From Triops longicaudatus (taxonomy: Eukaryota > Arthropoda > Branchiopoda > Notostraca > Triopsidae), in NCBI GenBank assembly GCA_022885665.1, contig JAGQDJ010000111.1, positions 113,809 through 177,808 of the forward strand: a stretch of DNA of 64,000 nt, read 5' to 3'. Shown here piece by piece: positions 1 through 16,943 of the stretch (its first letter is position 1; each line of letters starts with the position of its first letter). The notes under the pieces are model-generated. The model saw only the letters and a program-made list of their open reading frames with translations, ran no database searches and was not told the origin of the DNA. The translations under genes and the position numbers were made by a program.

Positions 1-4955
<4,955 letters not shown>

Positions 4956-7639
4956 GATCAGACCTTCCGTGATCGCAGATATTTTGCAAGGTGCCAAAGA
5001 CATGTGAAAATTGTGTAACAAGCAAGCATGAAGGAAACATGAAGAGATTTTGGAACCATTCTACTTGACAATGCATATAAGCAAAGAAGACGAACAACCT
5101 GCAACCTGCTTATACGAAAAGAAAACTGTGGTTGGTGGGGTGATTTATGCACAAGATTTTATGGTGTGTGGTATATATTCTATATATAGTAAAAACGTGG
5201 AAAAATTTGTAAACCAAAAAAATAGAAACAGTCGACTTCGTTTCAAGTGAAACTGTACATTCAAAGCATAGACAACAACAATGACAATGGTGATGGTATA
5301 ATGCGATATCCTTCACAAAAACTGCAACTTATGCAACAAAATAGAAATTTTATGGCACTCAAATAGGAAAGTTGTTTTATTTGGCAAGAAATCATTTTTC
5401 CCTTGTGTAATATTTCTTCTAATTGCACGTCTTTTACCACCCGCCCTCCTATTCCCTGTTATTGTCCTGGTCAAGTGCAATGTTCCGAGTTGTTTTGGTA
5501 TACTTCTTAAGAACCAAATATCTTTTCTGCTTTTCTTCTTTTCCCGGTTTTCAACCATTCAGGTGTTGGAGTGTTATAATCTCCATGTCCACGCGCCTTC
5601 CTTTTCTTTCCTTTTTATTCAGAAATCAAAACACTTTATTACGAAAGATTTTTCTTGGACTCCAAAAACTATTTTTAAGCCCAGGCATTTTTGTTGATTG
5701 TTAACATCGGAAACCTGTGTTGTCCCTTTTGTACGGTACTTTCAATTCTACAAATCAGGTTATGAGTGACGAGGATGGATTTCATGTAATTACATTTTAA
5801 GACATTCGATACCTCGAAGTTCTTTTTAACCTTTGCAGCATTTACTCACAATATTCAGATCCTGATCATGGTTCTATAATATTTTATTAGAAATGTACAC
5901 TACTCATGGACCAATAGTTTCGTGCGATAAGTGTAAACTGGATTTAAAGGATACTACGTTGAGGCTGAATGCTTTTGCGTACCTATGGTCCTTTAGTAGC
6001 TTGTTTGGAATTCTATTTCTACCTCGTCGTATAGGAGGTCGAGATTTGCCATGAGACAAGGACCACAGAGACTTCTTACATAAATGCTCCCTAGACAGCA
6101 TTCTATCCGATTTGCGATTTCTGACTATGAGCTGAAACACGTTATATTAACTTAAACTGGAATAAGAAAAACAGTTGGTTGGTTGCTACTTGTAGTGCGA
6201 GCATTTAAAACAACTAGAAGCCATTTGCCAGTTTACATAACCAGGGATCAGGAGACAGATCAATCCTCAGTCAGCTCAACGAATCAAGTCCACCAGGGGA
6301 CAAATGTGAAAGGGGTTATTTCTAGATTTACGCAAGAAATCTCAATCTAAGGTGAACAATCATCTTGCGGAAAAACAAAGCACAATTCATGACATACTGC
6401 ACTGACGCGTTCTACATGAATTAAGTCAAGCTTGCAAATTTAATAGAGGTTTAATTATATCTACCTGGAGTTAACACATGTAGTCGCAACAAACTAGATA
6501 ATTTGAAAAAACTGCTCATTAAAGTAATCTGAGGAAAACATTGTCTATTCAGTTTTAGAGACTACTGAAATACTGACTAGTGAAAATTCCATAAAATAGA
6601 CTGTTTATAATCTGTCTATAGTGTACAGTCACCATTTCTGAGACTGAGACAAGTTAAGCCGAATATTCACGATCAGCTGGGAAGATATTCCACTTTTTAT
6701 AAAAATGCTTTGCACATATTAAGTTATAGTCCATTCACCTTATACGTGCTCTCGCAGTCTTACACGAAAGGCGAGTGTCGGGAGGGATAACACGTTGACT
6801 TAAGCTCGGTGACTTGAATGCCTGTTTGTGTGCTTAAGATGGTAGATAAGATGATTTAGGAAAATGTTCGCATATACAGTTTCAATGGCTGAACTTTAAA
6901 GGCTTATGAAGAGATTTTAAACAGTGTAGATTGGTAAAGGGGAGCTGGTTTCATGCATTAGAGCGACGCACGGCACAGATGGCTAGGTCACGTGACGGAG
7001 CGTGTGCGGGGGCTTAAAAGGCACGTTGTCATTAAGGATGTCAAACAGGGAACGGCGGAGTGTCAGATTTCTTCAAGTAGCATTTGCATTACAAAGACGT
7101 AAGCAGCCTACACTTATTCTAATGTCAACGAGTTTTTCAAAGAAGACCGAAGAGCGTTTTGCTTCTTGAACCTTTAAGTTCGTTACTTTATTTGTGTTGC
7201 CATTACACCGCACACAAGATGAGAAAAAGCAAATAAGAAAAAAAATATCAAGAGCCAGCTGAAGTTCCTCGTAATCGCTCATTGGATAAAAATATACCCG
7301 CACTGCATGACTTTACCGGTTCTGTTTTAGCTCCACACAATTATTCAGAGATAAGGTTTGTTTTATAACTTACGGAAACTATTTTGTCACCGTTACCGAA
7401 CGAAGAAAAAGAAAGAATTAACTGCTAGCTTCTCGGCAGTGTTCCCAGAGAAAGAACCGATTATCTTGAAAACTAACAAAAACACGAAAGCTTTGCAATA
7501 AAATTTCACCATTTCGATTTTGTCAACCGGTCGGGAGCCCGAGGATAGTTGACACGTCGGATAGATGTCAAAATCAGTTCCGTATGTCCAGTGCGTTAGA
7601 AAAATTTTAGAAATATTCCAGTGTGGAAAAATAGCAAAA

Positions 7640-7683
<44 letters not shown>

Positions 7684-8753
7684 TTTAAAAAAATGCTTTT
7701 TTTATACCGTAATTATCCCTTCAAGAAACTACTACGAGAAAATATCATGTCAGTACTACTAAAGTGCTATTAATTTTTTTTTTACCGAGACGGTTGACAT
7801 AATCGAGGGTTTCCATAATTACAGTCGACAAAATCAGAGTTCCACAGCAGTTCGTTATATCAAAGGCTTCTTCGGCGCATTTAGGAATCGGCGCACAGAG
7901 AATTTTCGAATTCTCAACAACAGCAGGTAGTTCTTTGCGAAAGCGTTAGTTGTAGGGAAATTCTAATGTGTCTTGTGGACAGAGTACAAAAAGGAGAGAT
8001 AATTATATGAAGCTCACCCCGATATTTTGATCAAGCAACATGGCACAACCTTACGGACGCACAGTACAGGTACCTGGATGTAAGAAAAACACGAAAACGA
8101 AAAATGCTGCTAGCTTTTCTTCGTCACCAATACCCGGTTTGCAATTATTCGTGTTAACTCGCACGAGCAGCTGTTCAAAGTCACCAATAAATTCGTTAAC
8201 CCATTCAAGTGACACGTCCAAAAGCTCGTTATAACGAACCCACTTGTGACAGAAACTGTTCAGCATATTCTGAGTTTTTTTACAGCAGACTTTTTTCTTT
8301 ACATTTGCGGGACCTTGAAGGGAAAAATCCGTTTACTACTGCAACAATTTCGCTACAAGAGACTGCATTACGAAGGGAAAGGTCTCACACTCAACTATTG
8401 ACACCGCGCGATTTTAGGACTAATTAGAAATACCTTATTTTTAGATTGTAATACCTACACCAGCAAAAATAGTTAGAGAAGAAAAGCAATCTTACCTGAA
8501 GTTTATGGCAATCAAAAAGACGTCCTCCATGAGTTACAAAGAACACAGCAGAAACCGTCACCCAACGAATTTTTTTCCGTCTGGAGAAATCCGAGGAACC
8601 AATCAGAGCACTTGTATGTAGCGTCCTTAGCAACCTGAAAGCAAACAAGTATGGCCGAAAGCCGCGAAAACGTGGTTTAACGTTCATCTACCGTTGTTGT
8701 CTCAGTGGCAAGTATAAATCTGCAGCTAAGTTTTTCCCAGATTATTGTTCGAA
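4956..8753. other. EBF-PARP1 intergenic region
   Basis: I see no supported gene in these 3.8 kb. The first few hundred bases are probably EBF 3' UTR. An AAT microsatellite lies at 7640-7681. Short open frames on both strands are AT-rich and resemble no known family. The last bases before PARP1 hold a TATA-like string near 8712, very close to the start codon. Confidence 0.5.
7640..7681. repeat. (AAT)n microsatellite
   Basis: About 14 uninterrupted copies of the trinucleotide AAT lie in non-coding DNA upstream of PARP1. The asparagine run it would encode in one frame is not a gene. Confidence 0.95.
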
Positions 8754-11700
8754 ATGGGTGACGATTTACCATTCCGAGCAGAATATGCCAAGACAGGTCG
8801 TTCTAGTTGCAAAAAATGCCGTGATCCTATTCCTCAAAACAGTTTGCGTCTTGCTGTGCTTGTTCAGGTAAAAGCATGCGACATTCTCTCTAGTTTTATT
8901 GCAACTGGAACTCATTTATTCATTTTGTCTTATTTAGTCAAACAAGTTCGATGGGAAAATGACAAGCTGGTACCACTTTGATTGTTTCTTTGAGCGCCAG
9001 CGTCCGAAATCTGAAGCTGACATTGCACATTTTGACTCTTTACGATGGGAAGATCAAGAAAAAATTAGAAGTAGAATCAGCGGCGCAGGTGTTCCACTAC
9101 CCAAGGAAGCTAAGAAAAAGAAAGGCAGTGCAGCTGACAAGGTGGGAACGTTAGATTACACCGTGGAATACGCGAAATCAAGCCGGTCGACGTGTCGTCA
9201 ATGTCAAGAGAAAATTGCTAAAGATGAAGTCCGCGTTTCAAAGAAAAGCTACGACTCAGAACGAGCCAAAATGTACGGCCCGCAGGACGAATGGCACCAC
9301 GTGGACTGTTTCGCTCAAAGACGCGAAGAATTTGGTTTTAATGATTCCCCGGAAGTTATTCCTGGCTTTAATTCGCTCTCTAAAGAAGACAAAGATCTGT
9401 TGCGAAGTAAACTTAAGCCTTTGGGTGGGAAACGCAAAGCGGAGGTTAAAAATGAAGCCTCTGCTCCAACCAAGAAGCCTAAGACGGAAGATGAAACTGA
9501 TTCCAAGCCAGGCACCTCCAAAGATGATGAAAAGAAGAAATTGAAAGAGCAAAGTGAGCTTATATACAAATACCGGGATCCTTTGGAGAAACAGTGTACC
9601 AAAAAGGAACTTCAAGAGCTTTTGGAATATAATAAACAAGAAGTTCCTTCTGGCGAGTCATCAGTAAGCATTCGTGTATCTTTCTGTGTTTTCCGTTATT
9701 TATTTTGTTTTAACCCCTTTTCCAGATGCTGGACCGCTTGGCTGATGCGATGGCTTTCGGAAGACTTCAGCCTTGTCCCGAATGTAAAGGACAGCTCGTT
9801 CACAAGTAAATAGTAATGTTTAGTATTCTATAAAAAATTTTTTTAAAAAAATATTAATACTTGGAGACATAATGATAGAGGAGAACGTAAGATTTTTTGA
9901 ATGTCCTTAAATTTTTACAAAATGTGTTAATTTGTGTGCGTTAGGAGTGGGGTTGGGTATCAATGTACGGGGTCAATAACAGAATGGGCGAAATGCACGT
10001 ACGTGACGTTGGATCCTGATCGAAAGGCATTTAAGGTGCCAGATGAGTTAAAAAGCGAGCATCCTTTCTTGTGAGTAGTAAAACTTTAATTTTTATCGGA
10101 AAAAAGTAAAGTTAACTTTTATATACAACCTTGTCCAATTTTAGGAAGAAGTATAAATACGTTCCACTTAAAAGGATCATTCCAAATGTTGGAGCCCAGT
10201 CATCAACAGCCAAAGCACTAGCTCCACATACCTTGTAAGGTTTTCGCAAGATTTTGTTGTACATTAAGGGTTTAATTGAATACGTGTTTTTTATAAAGAA
10301 CTCCCAAAGTGGACACGAAACATCCCTTGAGCAATATGACCTTTATTCTTGGAGGGAAAACAACCAAAAATAAAACTGAGTTGAAGAAAATCATTGAAGA
10401 GCTGGGTGGAAAGCTGGGAACGAAGATCACAAAGAAAGTTGCGGCTGTTATTGCCAGCAAAGGTGACTGTAATTCATTTACCTTTATAAAAATAAGTAAA
10501 TGTCGATAACTGTATAATTTTATTGAATGTTTTGTATTCTCTTATATTTACACAGAGTATTTAAGTTTTGTATGTCACAAACCTTAAATACTCGTAAACC
10601 TTAAGGTTTATTTTTCCTAGTCTTAATTACGAGACACTGTTTTGTACGTTAAATGTTTCTAACGAACTTTCGTTGCAGACGACGTTGAACAAATGACCAA
10701 ACATATGGAACAAGCCCGTGATAATGAGATTCAAGTTGTACCTGAAGAGTTTTTGGATGATGTAAAAGATTTGAAGCCAGGGATGAGTCCAGCTTTCCTA
10801 ATTTCCAAGATGAATTTAGCGTCCTGGGGCTCAGAGGTAAAATCAGTGCAAGTATAAACAATAGAAACGGATCCACGAGCTGTTATTAGGTGGAAGAACG
10901 TTTGGGAATTACGAAAAAGAATCCTAAAAGTGGATGTAAGCATAATTTCACATTTTGTGTCTTCTTTCTGTCCTAAACGTCATGATTCAACGGTTCATTT
11001 CTCCTAGAAAGTAATATTTGTGTTCATTTAAAACTGTCTTTTGGAGTGAGATACCCTTGTTTGTGTGAGTTAAATGAATAAGGCACAAAGCACTCCCATA
11101 GTAAACTATCCAAGACCGTCTGATGACCGTTAAAGCGTAAGATTGGCCTAACGGACAGATACGCGGTCGACAAAGACAAAAAGTTTCGATGCTTGTCCTT
11201 TTATTACCGATATTTGTACGAAATTGGCATGTTTGAAGAATTAGGGCAATCAAACGGTGCTTTTACACAATTTGAATAAGTGACGTATATTTCGTATTAC
11301 AGTTAAGCAAAGTAAGAGCGTTCCCGAGAAGCTTACGCTAAAAGTCAAAGGAGGAGGCGTAGTGGACCCCGATTCAGGGTTGGATCATAAAGCGCACGTA
11401 TTGAAGCAAGGAAGCGATCTGTATAGCGCTGTGTTGGGCATTGTGGATATTCAGAGCGACCGGAATTCTTTTTACAAACTTCAGGTCCTGGAAAGCGATA
11501 AAGGCGGAAAGTAAGTTTCATTATTGAGATGAGTAAACTCTGAATCTTTAGTGATCGTGTATGTTTCAAAGGTACTGGGTGTTCCGCTCATGGGGACGAG
11601 TGGGGACAGAGATTGGTGGTGATAAGCTGGAGAAATTTTATGATAAAGAAGATGCCATTCATTCGTTTGAAACTTTGTACGAAGAGAAAAGCGGTAACCG

Positions 11701-13244
11701 ATGGAAAAAGCGTCACAATTTTAAAAAAGTGCCCGGCAAGATGTATCCGTTAGATGTCGATTACGGCGAAGTATGACAAGATGATTTCTATTATTAATTG
11801 TTATTTTGATTTCCATTAAAGTCTCGAACTTTTTTCGTTTTTAACTGAGTTTAACATTTCTTAATTGGGATAAGCTAATTCATTTTTCTATGACGTTCCA
11901 CGTAGGCTGACGCGTCTCAGCATTTGAGTATGAAAGACTCGAAATCCAAGCTCCCAAAACCGATCCAGGAATTGATTTGCACTATTTTTGATGTGGAATC
12001 TATGAAGAAAACCATGTTGGAATTCGAGCTGGATTTAACGAAGATGCCCTTGGGCAAGATCAGCCGTCGTCAAATCGAATCTGCTTATGGGGTGTTAAAA
12101 GAGCTCCAAGACTTAATTTCCGATCCGGGTACACCACCCATGGCCAAGTTTTTGGATGCCTCGAACCGTTTTTATACGCTAATTCCGCATGATTTTGGGC
12201 TCAAGAAACCTCCATTGATTGAAACTCGTGAACTTGTCAAAGTACGTTCGACTGCTTGAACTTGTTTCTCGGGTTACAATACTTCACAGTGTTTTTATTT
12301 ATTTATTTTTCCAGTCGAAACTTGACATGCTTGATAGCTTAATGGAGATCGAAATTGCTTTCAATTTGCATAAAGCTGGCGAATCAGACACTTCGAAAGA
12401 TCCTATTGATGCTCACTATGAGAAACTGAACGCGAAAATTGAAGTTTTGGAAAAAACTAGTGAAGAATTTCAGCTTGTTGAAACATACGTCCAAAATACC
12501 CATGCCCCTACCCACACGCAGTACAGGCTTGAAATTCTGGAAGTTTTTAAGGTCCGTCCACAGATTAGGTGAAATGCGGTTTTTTTAACCAGTATGTGTT
12601 GTATAGGTGGCACGTAAAGGGGAAGATAAACGTTACAAACCTTTTAGCAAGCTACCAAACCGACAGTTGTTATGGCACGGTTCCAGGACAACGAACGTCG
12701 CGGGGATTGTATCCCAAGGTTTGCGTATTGCTCCACCCGAAGCGCCCGTTACAGGTTACATGTTCGGCAAAGGCGTTTACTTTGCTGATATGGTGTCCAA
12801 ATCTGCGAATTACTGCAACACTTCGAAAAACAATCCTGTCGGACTCCTGCTACTTTGCGAAGTGGCCTTAGGAAACACGTAAGAGCTTGTTTTTCTAATT
12901 TTCATGAATTAATGCTACCCGTATTCATAGGTATGAGCGCACCCAAGCGGACTATATCGAGAAATTGCCCAAAGGCAAACATAGTACTAAAGGTTTAGGT
13001 AAAACGGAGCCTGATCCTTCTGAAACTCGCAAGTTGCCCAACGGTGTTCAAGTACCTTTGGGAAAACCAGTACCAAGTTCAGTTCAGACTACTTCGCTGT
13101 TGTATAATGAGTAAGCCGCTTTCTAATTGTTTAGTTCAGAAACTTGGATAAATTATTAATTTTCGTATTGATAGGTTTATCGTGTACGACGTTGGTCAAG
13201 TGAAGATTGAATACTTACTGAAAATGAAGTTTCATTACAACTGA
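8754..13244 (+). CDS. PARP1: Poly(ADP-ribose) polymerase 1
   Basis: Nuclear DNA-break sensor that builds poly(ADP-ribose) from NAD+ on itself, histones and repair factors. Fifteen exons: 8754-8867, 8938-9663, 9726-9805, 9945-10070, 10145-10234, 10299-10462, 10679-10836, 10890-10935, 11303-11510, 11572-11770, 11906-12241, 12315-12551, 12607-12878, 12931-13110, 13175-13244. They sum to 3006 nt (1001 aa), against 1014 aa in human. Domains in order: zinc finger 1 (CKKC with WYHFDCF), zinc finger 2 (CRQC with WHHVDCF), zinc finger 3 (CPEC with CTGSITEWAKC), BRCT (NMTFILGGKT), WGR (YWVFRSWGRVGTEIGG), helical regulatory domain and ART domain. The H-Y-E catalytic triad is intact: His in LWHGSRTTN, Tyr in GKGVYFADM, Glu in NEFIVYDVGQ. 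An in-frame ATG nine bases upstream (8745) would add three residues. I preferred MGDDLPF because the Zn1 homology begins there. Confidence 0.97.
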
Positions 13245-14233
13245 AGAGTAATGAAAATAGCATGTTTTTTGCTTTTGTTTGATCACATAATCAAGACTGT
13301 GCCGTACCTTGCATTCTGCGTTGTCCAATACAGATACTCAATTCCAGTGTCATTTACATGTAGTGTACTTTTGAGGAACCAGTTGCGCATTTCAGGTTGT
13401 AAACAAGGTTCGAATAAGCGCCTATGCAAGCAGTACAAAATCTAGCATGAAGCTTGTACACCGGAGAAAAACATGTAAGTATCTCGTCGGAAACTTATAG
13501 TATTTATATAACATTTATGTATTTTATGATTAATCGCTGTCCTTTGAGAATGTTGTTTCTGTTTTGCAGGAAATCACTGTATTTTTCAAAACCGAAAAAG
13601 ACGAATTCTTTGACTTATTTCGCTTTTTCACCGTCCCAAGAGACGCCATACCCATTCACAAACATCTAAGAAAGATGCCCTCAAATAAAGATTATCGTTT
13701 CGCCCATTTGTATTAAAATTACTTATGTATATTAACATAAACATTTATTATTTGTATAATAAATGTTTATACTAATATACAATTATCCGTATAGATAATA
13801 AAAACTAAGCCGAATTTTTAAGTAGGTTTCTGACAAAAAGTGCGACATTCACATTTGAATTAACAGAAGTTCTGAAAATCGATTTTGCATCTGGTATCAT
13901 TTCAGCAATTCTCCCCTGTATGTCGATAATTAATGGTCAAACAGTCTCCTGAAGAGTACATTTCGACGACTCGGAAACTTTTCCTTTTCGATTTTCCCTT
14001 TCATAATTACAAATATGGTATGAGCACTTCCAACCTCTTAACTTCGAGGCAAAACCTTTTCGCGTTAAAACTCCCTCTCCTTATTGAGTAAACATAAACT
14101 ACTATTAAGGTTCCAACAACCTAGTAGATTGTGCCAGTTTCGTATCAACTGTGAAATCCATGACACCAGAAATAAATGAACCACGCAAGAAACAATTTAC
14201 CCCAGAGTGGTGTATTACATGTATGCGTACAAT
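13245..14233. other. PARP1-RPS27A convergent intergenic region
   Basis: PARP1 (+) and RPS27A (-) converge here, so the stretch should hold both 3' UTRs. The palindrome-rich run of ATAAACATTTATTATTTG around 13736-13770 is AT-rich and could fold. No coding sequence is visible. Confidence 0.5.
13684..13689 (+). terminator. Candidate PARP1 poly(A) signal
   Basis: AATAAA occurs 440 bases after the PARP1 stop, at the end of an AT-rich stretch. It is the first convincing hexamer downstream. Its use is inferred. Confidence 0.45.
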
Positions 14234-14946
<713 letters not shown>

Positions 14947-15090
14947 TTACTATAAATGGAATTCCGAATTTAAAGACTTTTTGGAATAAAGAAGTAACTT
15001 TTTCTTAATTTTCTAAATTACGAAGTACTCTTACTAAACTAAGAATAACAATAACAAATCGTTTTCATTTTACAAAAAGCGTTCGTTCCG

Positions 15091-15096
15091 TTTATT
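15091..15096 (-). terminator. NSA2 poly(A) signal
   Basis: AATAAA on the minus strand begins only about 11 bases after the NSA2 stop codon, implying a very short 3' UTR. Only about 150 bases separate it from the RPS27A start. Confidence 0.6.
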
Positions 15097-15106
15097 CCAA
15101 ATATAA

Positions 15107-15889
15107 TTAAACCAAGAGTATCGCATTGACACAGCCATCGTTTTCAGGGTTATTGGTCACCTGGGCATATTTGCCCCATACAACTTTGCCGCTCTGTGTA
15201 ACCAAACCTAACTCGCTAATGTTCACTTCAATGATGGTACCCTTGGTTAGCACGCCTAACGTGGTATACATGGGCGAGCTGGGGTTCTTTTTCACGCCTA
15301 CAATAGGCAAACAGAACGTGGCTTTCAATTCGGGATGCGTAACATGGGCTTTTTTGTATCTGAGGGCCATGGGGCGAATAAAACGCTCGTACTTAGGTGG
15401 TTTACGCGTAAAGCCTTCACCGACAAAGGTAGCTTTGGTGACAAGACGTTTCCACCCTTTACGACGCGTTTTGCCCGTTTTAAGAACTCTGAAGACCTCA
15501 GCTTCGGATTGTGCTCGGACTTTGGGTAAAGGAACTTCCCACTTGCCAGCTTTTTCTTTCCTTTTCTGTTTTACCATATTAGAAAGAACTTTGGCTCGTG
15601 ATGTTCCCTCACGGTCCAACAAATAGGCAGGGACGGCTCCTTCCGGAGTCTTTTCCGTGCTTTTTTGCTTGGTAAGTTTCTCTTCATGGGCTTTGATGGT
15701 CTTCTTCATCTGAACCTTCTCCGAGTAACGTTTCTTAGCGAAGATCTTGCCCTTGATGCCCGTCAAGTCCCGGGCCAAACGCGATTGGCGTTTGTGCTCG
15801 CGGGCCTCACGCTTGCGAACGCGTTCATGGTGATCCAAACGGAAACCAAATCGCTTCTGAAAAAGCTCAATGTGCTCGTTTTGCGGCAT
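15107..15889 (-). CDS. NSA2: Ribosome biogenesis protein NSA2
   Basis: Single-exon frame of 260 aa, the length of the human protein (NSA2/TINP1). It is a nucleolar factor needed to process 27S/32S pre-rRNA and mature the 60S subunit. The N-terminus starts MPQNEHIELFQKRFGFRLDH. A long basic region follows (RKREAREHKRQSRLARDLTG), then AYLLDREGTSRAKVLSNMVK and the conserved C-terminal domain with KPPKYERFIRPMALRYKKAH and GKYAQVTNNPENDGCVNAIL. The whole length is conserved and unbroken. The absence of introns contrasts with its neighbours, but spacing and poly(A) signal look normal and nothing marks it as a retrocopy. Upstream and divergent is TTC7, with about 1 kb shared between the two starts. 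Confidence 0.98.
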   Translation of the reverse strand: MPQNEHIELFQKRFGFRLDHHERVRKREAREHKRQSRLARDLTGIKGKIFAKKRYSEKVQMKKTIKAHEEKLTKQKSTEKTPEGAVPAYLLDREGTSRAKVLSNMVKQKRKEKAGKWEVPLPKVRAQSEAEVFRVLKTGKTRRKGWKRLVTKATFVGEGFTRKPPKYERFIRPMALRYKKAHVTHPELKATFCLPIVGVKKNPSSPMYTTLGVLTKGTIIEVNISELGLVTQSGKVVWGKYAQVTNNPENDGCVNAILLV

Positions 15890-16943
15890 TGTGCAAATGA
15901 ACTGGATCGACTATTCCCGTAAGGTCTGTCGGAACCCCTTTCTCCAAAATAAAGGAGGAAAATGAAGTGCTCTTTGTTTCCCCCCTTTTGCTTCTGATTA
16001 GGGAATGTGTTCAAATGGCAGGAATGGCAAGCGACAACTGCACCCTGCAAAAAACAGGGACAATATTAATAAGCGGCTCACAAAAGCGTTTTCTTTTCTT
16101 CTACAGAGCGCAGTTGTTACTTGCTTTTCGTAGCCTTGTTTGATCAACAACCCTCACTCTGAAACTACCACGCTAAAATGGCTAGCAACATGGGCAATTG
16201 CGCAAGAATGCAGCAAATGTTCCACGATGAATTTACACGACACTTTTAAAAACTAATTAACTTAGAATCCAAAAAAATGTAACGAAATTAGTTCACAAGT
16301 AAAGATAGTGAAAAGAAGCTTCTACACTTCAACGAAGAACGGCGATTCCTCCATTTTGTTTGGCTTGACGTAAGAGCCCGGCCATGCGGTTTGTTTTTTA
16401 TTAACTAAATATAACCTTACCGGGTTAAAAATCAATAAATTTTGGCTAGCAAAGAACAAGTAATAAAACACATCTATCACTGCATAGGAACTAATGAAAC
16501 AAACTTGGAAAAATCGTTTTTCACTCACCTGAACAACCCAGTAGTTCAGTCGCTCTTCACCGCATGTAAACGAAAAGGAACAGCACTTGGATCTGCCGAA
16601 GCCGGAAACCTCTGGGCATTGCCAGCTTTGATTAACAATTAATTTGTTACCAGCTTCATGAAGAAATAACATATAGATTATGAGGTGCTGTAAGTATGTT
16701 TATTTTGGTATATTTTCCCGTGAAAAGTACTTATTTTTACGAAGATAAGCTTGATATATTTGGCAACGGCTTGTCTTTCTTTTGCCGGTTTATTTACGTG
16801 TGATTCACAGCAGGTGGGATATGGACGACTTGAAGGAGAAAAAAACAATATATTTTGAGTGATGTGATAAATTTGTATGTAAATACTTTCTGTTGCATAT
16901 CGAATTTTCTGAAACAGGGCAGAGTTTTCTTTGCTGGCGCAGA
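15890..16943. other. Divergent NSA2-TTC7 promoter region
   Basis: About 1 kb between two divergent starts, so it should hold both promoters and 5' UTRs. I see no coding sequence: the open frames near 16322-16672 on either strand resemble nothing known and have no partner exons. Confidence 0.5.

Noticed and set aside
7565..7762. Short frame with an asparagine run
   Set aside because: Produced by the AAT microsatellite.
9256..9639. Minus-strand frames opposite PARP1 exon 2
   Set aside because: Shadow of a long coding exon; no homology.
15126..15626. Plus-strand 166-codon open frame
   Set aside because: It is antisense to the conserved NSA2 gene and resembles nothing.
16322..16672. Open frames on both strands upstream of TTC7
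   Set aside because: No family resemblance, no splice partners, and simultaneous openness on both strands in a promoter region.
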